Shown here: piece by piece, positions 5,633-6,174 of the stretch
Numbering within the stretch: position 1 is the stretch's first letter
Layout: every line of letters begins with the position of its first letter
Assembly (NCBI GenBank): GCA_050116155.1
Contig: JASFPE010000361.1
Location: forward strand, 1-6,174
DNA from: G020353355 sp050116155
GTDB taxonomy: Bacteria; Desulfobacterota; Desulfobacteria; Desulfobacterales; JAHEIW01
Direction: 5' to 3'
Length of the DNA: 6,174 bases
Notes under the pieces: model-generated
Databases searched by the model: none
What the model saw: only the letters and a program-made list of their open reading frames with translations
Told to the model about the DNA's origin: nothing
Made by a program: the position numbers and the translations under genes

Positions 5633-6001
5633 ATGGGCTCTTTAAATTTAAAACAACAGGCACGGCTGAAACGCAAAAAACGAATACGCAAAAAAGTTGT
5701 CGGCACTGAAATACGGCCACGGCTTTGTGTTTTTCGAAGCGCCAGACACATATATGCCCAGATCATCGATGATACCAAGGGGCAAACGTTAGCTGCAGCT
5801 TCAACTCTTGAAAAAGCGGTTAAGACGTCATCTGAGATTGAAAGTAAGATGAAGGCGGCTACTCTGGTCGGCAAACTCTTAGCCGAGCGTACAATGGGAA
5901 AAGGTGTTAAACAGATCGTATTTGACCGCAATGGATTTTTATATCATGGCCGGGTAAAGGCCGTTTCAGATGGCGCCCGGGAAAGCGGTTTGAAATTTTG
6001 A
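5633..6001 (+). CDS. rplR: 50S ribosomal protein L18 (uL18)
   Basis: L18 binds 5S rRNA and with L5 anchors it in the central protuberance. The product is 122 residues, within the usual 115-122. A very basic N-terminal arm (residues 1-30, with ARLKRKKRIRKKVVG) is followed by RPRLCVFRSARHIYAQIIDD at 28-47. The conserved end, FDRNGFLYHGRVKAVSDGAR, spans 97-116 and finishes ESGLKF. The frame is open far upstream inside rplF, but the ATG at 5633 gives the family start. AAAGG (5621-5625) overlaps the rplF stop and has a 7-base spacer, so translation is probably coupled to L6. Confidence 0.98.
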   Translation: MGSLNLKQQARLKRKKRIRKKVVGTEIRPRLCVFRSARHIYAQIIDDTKGQTLAAASTLEKAVKTSSEIESKMKAATLVGKLLAERTMGKGVKQIVFDRNGFLYHGRVKAVSDGARESGLKF

Positions 6002-6007
6002 AGGAGG
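6001..6007 (+). promoter_or_regulatory. Strong ribosome binding site for the TTG start of rpsE
   Basis: AAGGAGG shares its first base with the end of the rplR stop codon (5999-6001) and lies 7 bases before the TTG at 6015. It supports that TTG as the S5 start. Confidence 0.9.
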
Positions 6008-6014
6008 CAAGCTC

Positions 6015-6174
6015 TTGTTCAAGCCAGAAAGTGAAGACGTTCAATTAATTGACAAAGTGGTGCATATCAATCGGGTGGCAAAAGTCGTGAAAGGTGGCCG
6101 CCGATTCAGTTTTAGCGCCATTGTGGTTGTTGGTGATGGTAGTGGATCTGTTGGCTTCGGTCTGGGAAAGGCCG
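6015..6174 (+). CDS. rpsE: 30S ribosomal protein S5 (uS5), 3'-truncated
   Basis: S5 lies at the mRNA entry site of the small subunit and affects decoding accuracy. Only 53 complete codons are visible before the window ends; the usual protein is about 165 residues. The visible part reads MFKPESEDVQLIDKVVHINR. The double-stranded-RNA-binding-like domain follows, with KVVKGGRRFSFSAIVVVGDG at residues 23-42 and VGFGLGKA at 46-53. This matches the family block VNRVxKxVKGGRxFSF...VVGDGxGxVGFGxGKA. The start is TTG with AAGGAGG (6001-6007) and a 7-base spacer. In the canonical order rpmD, rplO and secY would follow. Identification is certain although partial. Confidence 0.96.
   Translation, partial: MFKPESEDVQLIDKVVHINRVAKVVKGGRRFSFSAIVVVGDGSGSVGFGLGKA

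Noticed and set aside
5200..5931. 243-codon open frame on the minus strand opposite rplF and rplR
   Set aside because: It lies wholly antisense to two certain ribosomal-protein genes, and its translation resembles no family I know; it is a by-product of their codon use.

Overview
This window is an uninterrupted stretch of a bacterial ribosomal-protein super-operon, the S10 and spc operons joined. Every gene is on the + strand. The order is rplB (5'-truncated), rpsS, rplV, rpsC, rplP, rpmC, rpsQ, rplN, rplX, rplE, rpsN, rpsH, rplF, rplR and rpsE (3'-truncated). Together they encode L2, S19, L22, S3, L16, L29, S17, L14, L24, L5, S14 (short zinc type), S8, L6, L18 and S5. The order is the canonical bacterial one, with no gene missing, inverted or inserted. 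Each protein is recognised from family motifs and near-standard length.

The protein sequences suggest a Gram-negative bacterium of the Desulfobacterota ('Deltaproteobacteria') type, but this is impression-level inference. Supporting signs are the form of the L2 N-terminal segment, the four-cysteine L24, the 61-residue zinc-type S14 and moderate GC. A phylogeny of the concatenated proteins would settle it. No frameshift or internal stop is seen in any gene.

Layout: positions 1-2995 hold the S10-operon part (L2 to S17) and 3015-6174 the spc part (L14 to S5). Only 19 bases separate the two, too few for a separate promoter, so they look like one transcription unit. Most gaps are under 50 bases, and rplP/rpmC overlap as ATGA. 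The exception is rpsN, which is flanked by the two longest gaps. Bases 4278-4368 contain two small hairpins. Bases 4555-4658 contain an inverted array of 7-bp repeats, five units per arm around a small hairpin. That repeat element is the only structure in the window that the ribosomal-protein genes do not explain.

Three genes (rpsC, rpsN, rpsE) start with TTG, and all three carry the strongest Shine-Dalgarno sequences. rpsQ has no clear Shine-Dalgarno and probably relies on coupling to rpmC. No promoter, intrinsic terminator, tRNA, rRNA, CRISPR, coding mobile element or minus-strand gene could be supported. I see no new protein system here; apart from the repeat element this is core translation machinery.
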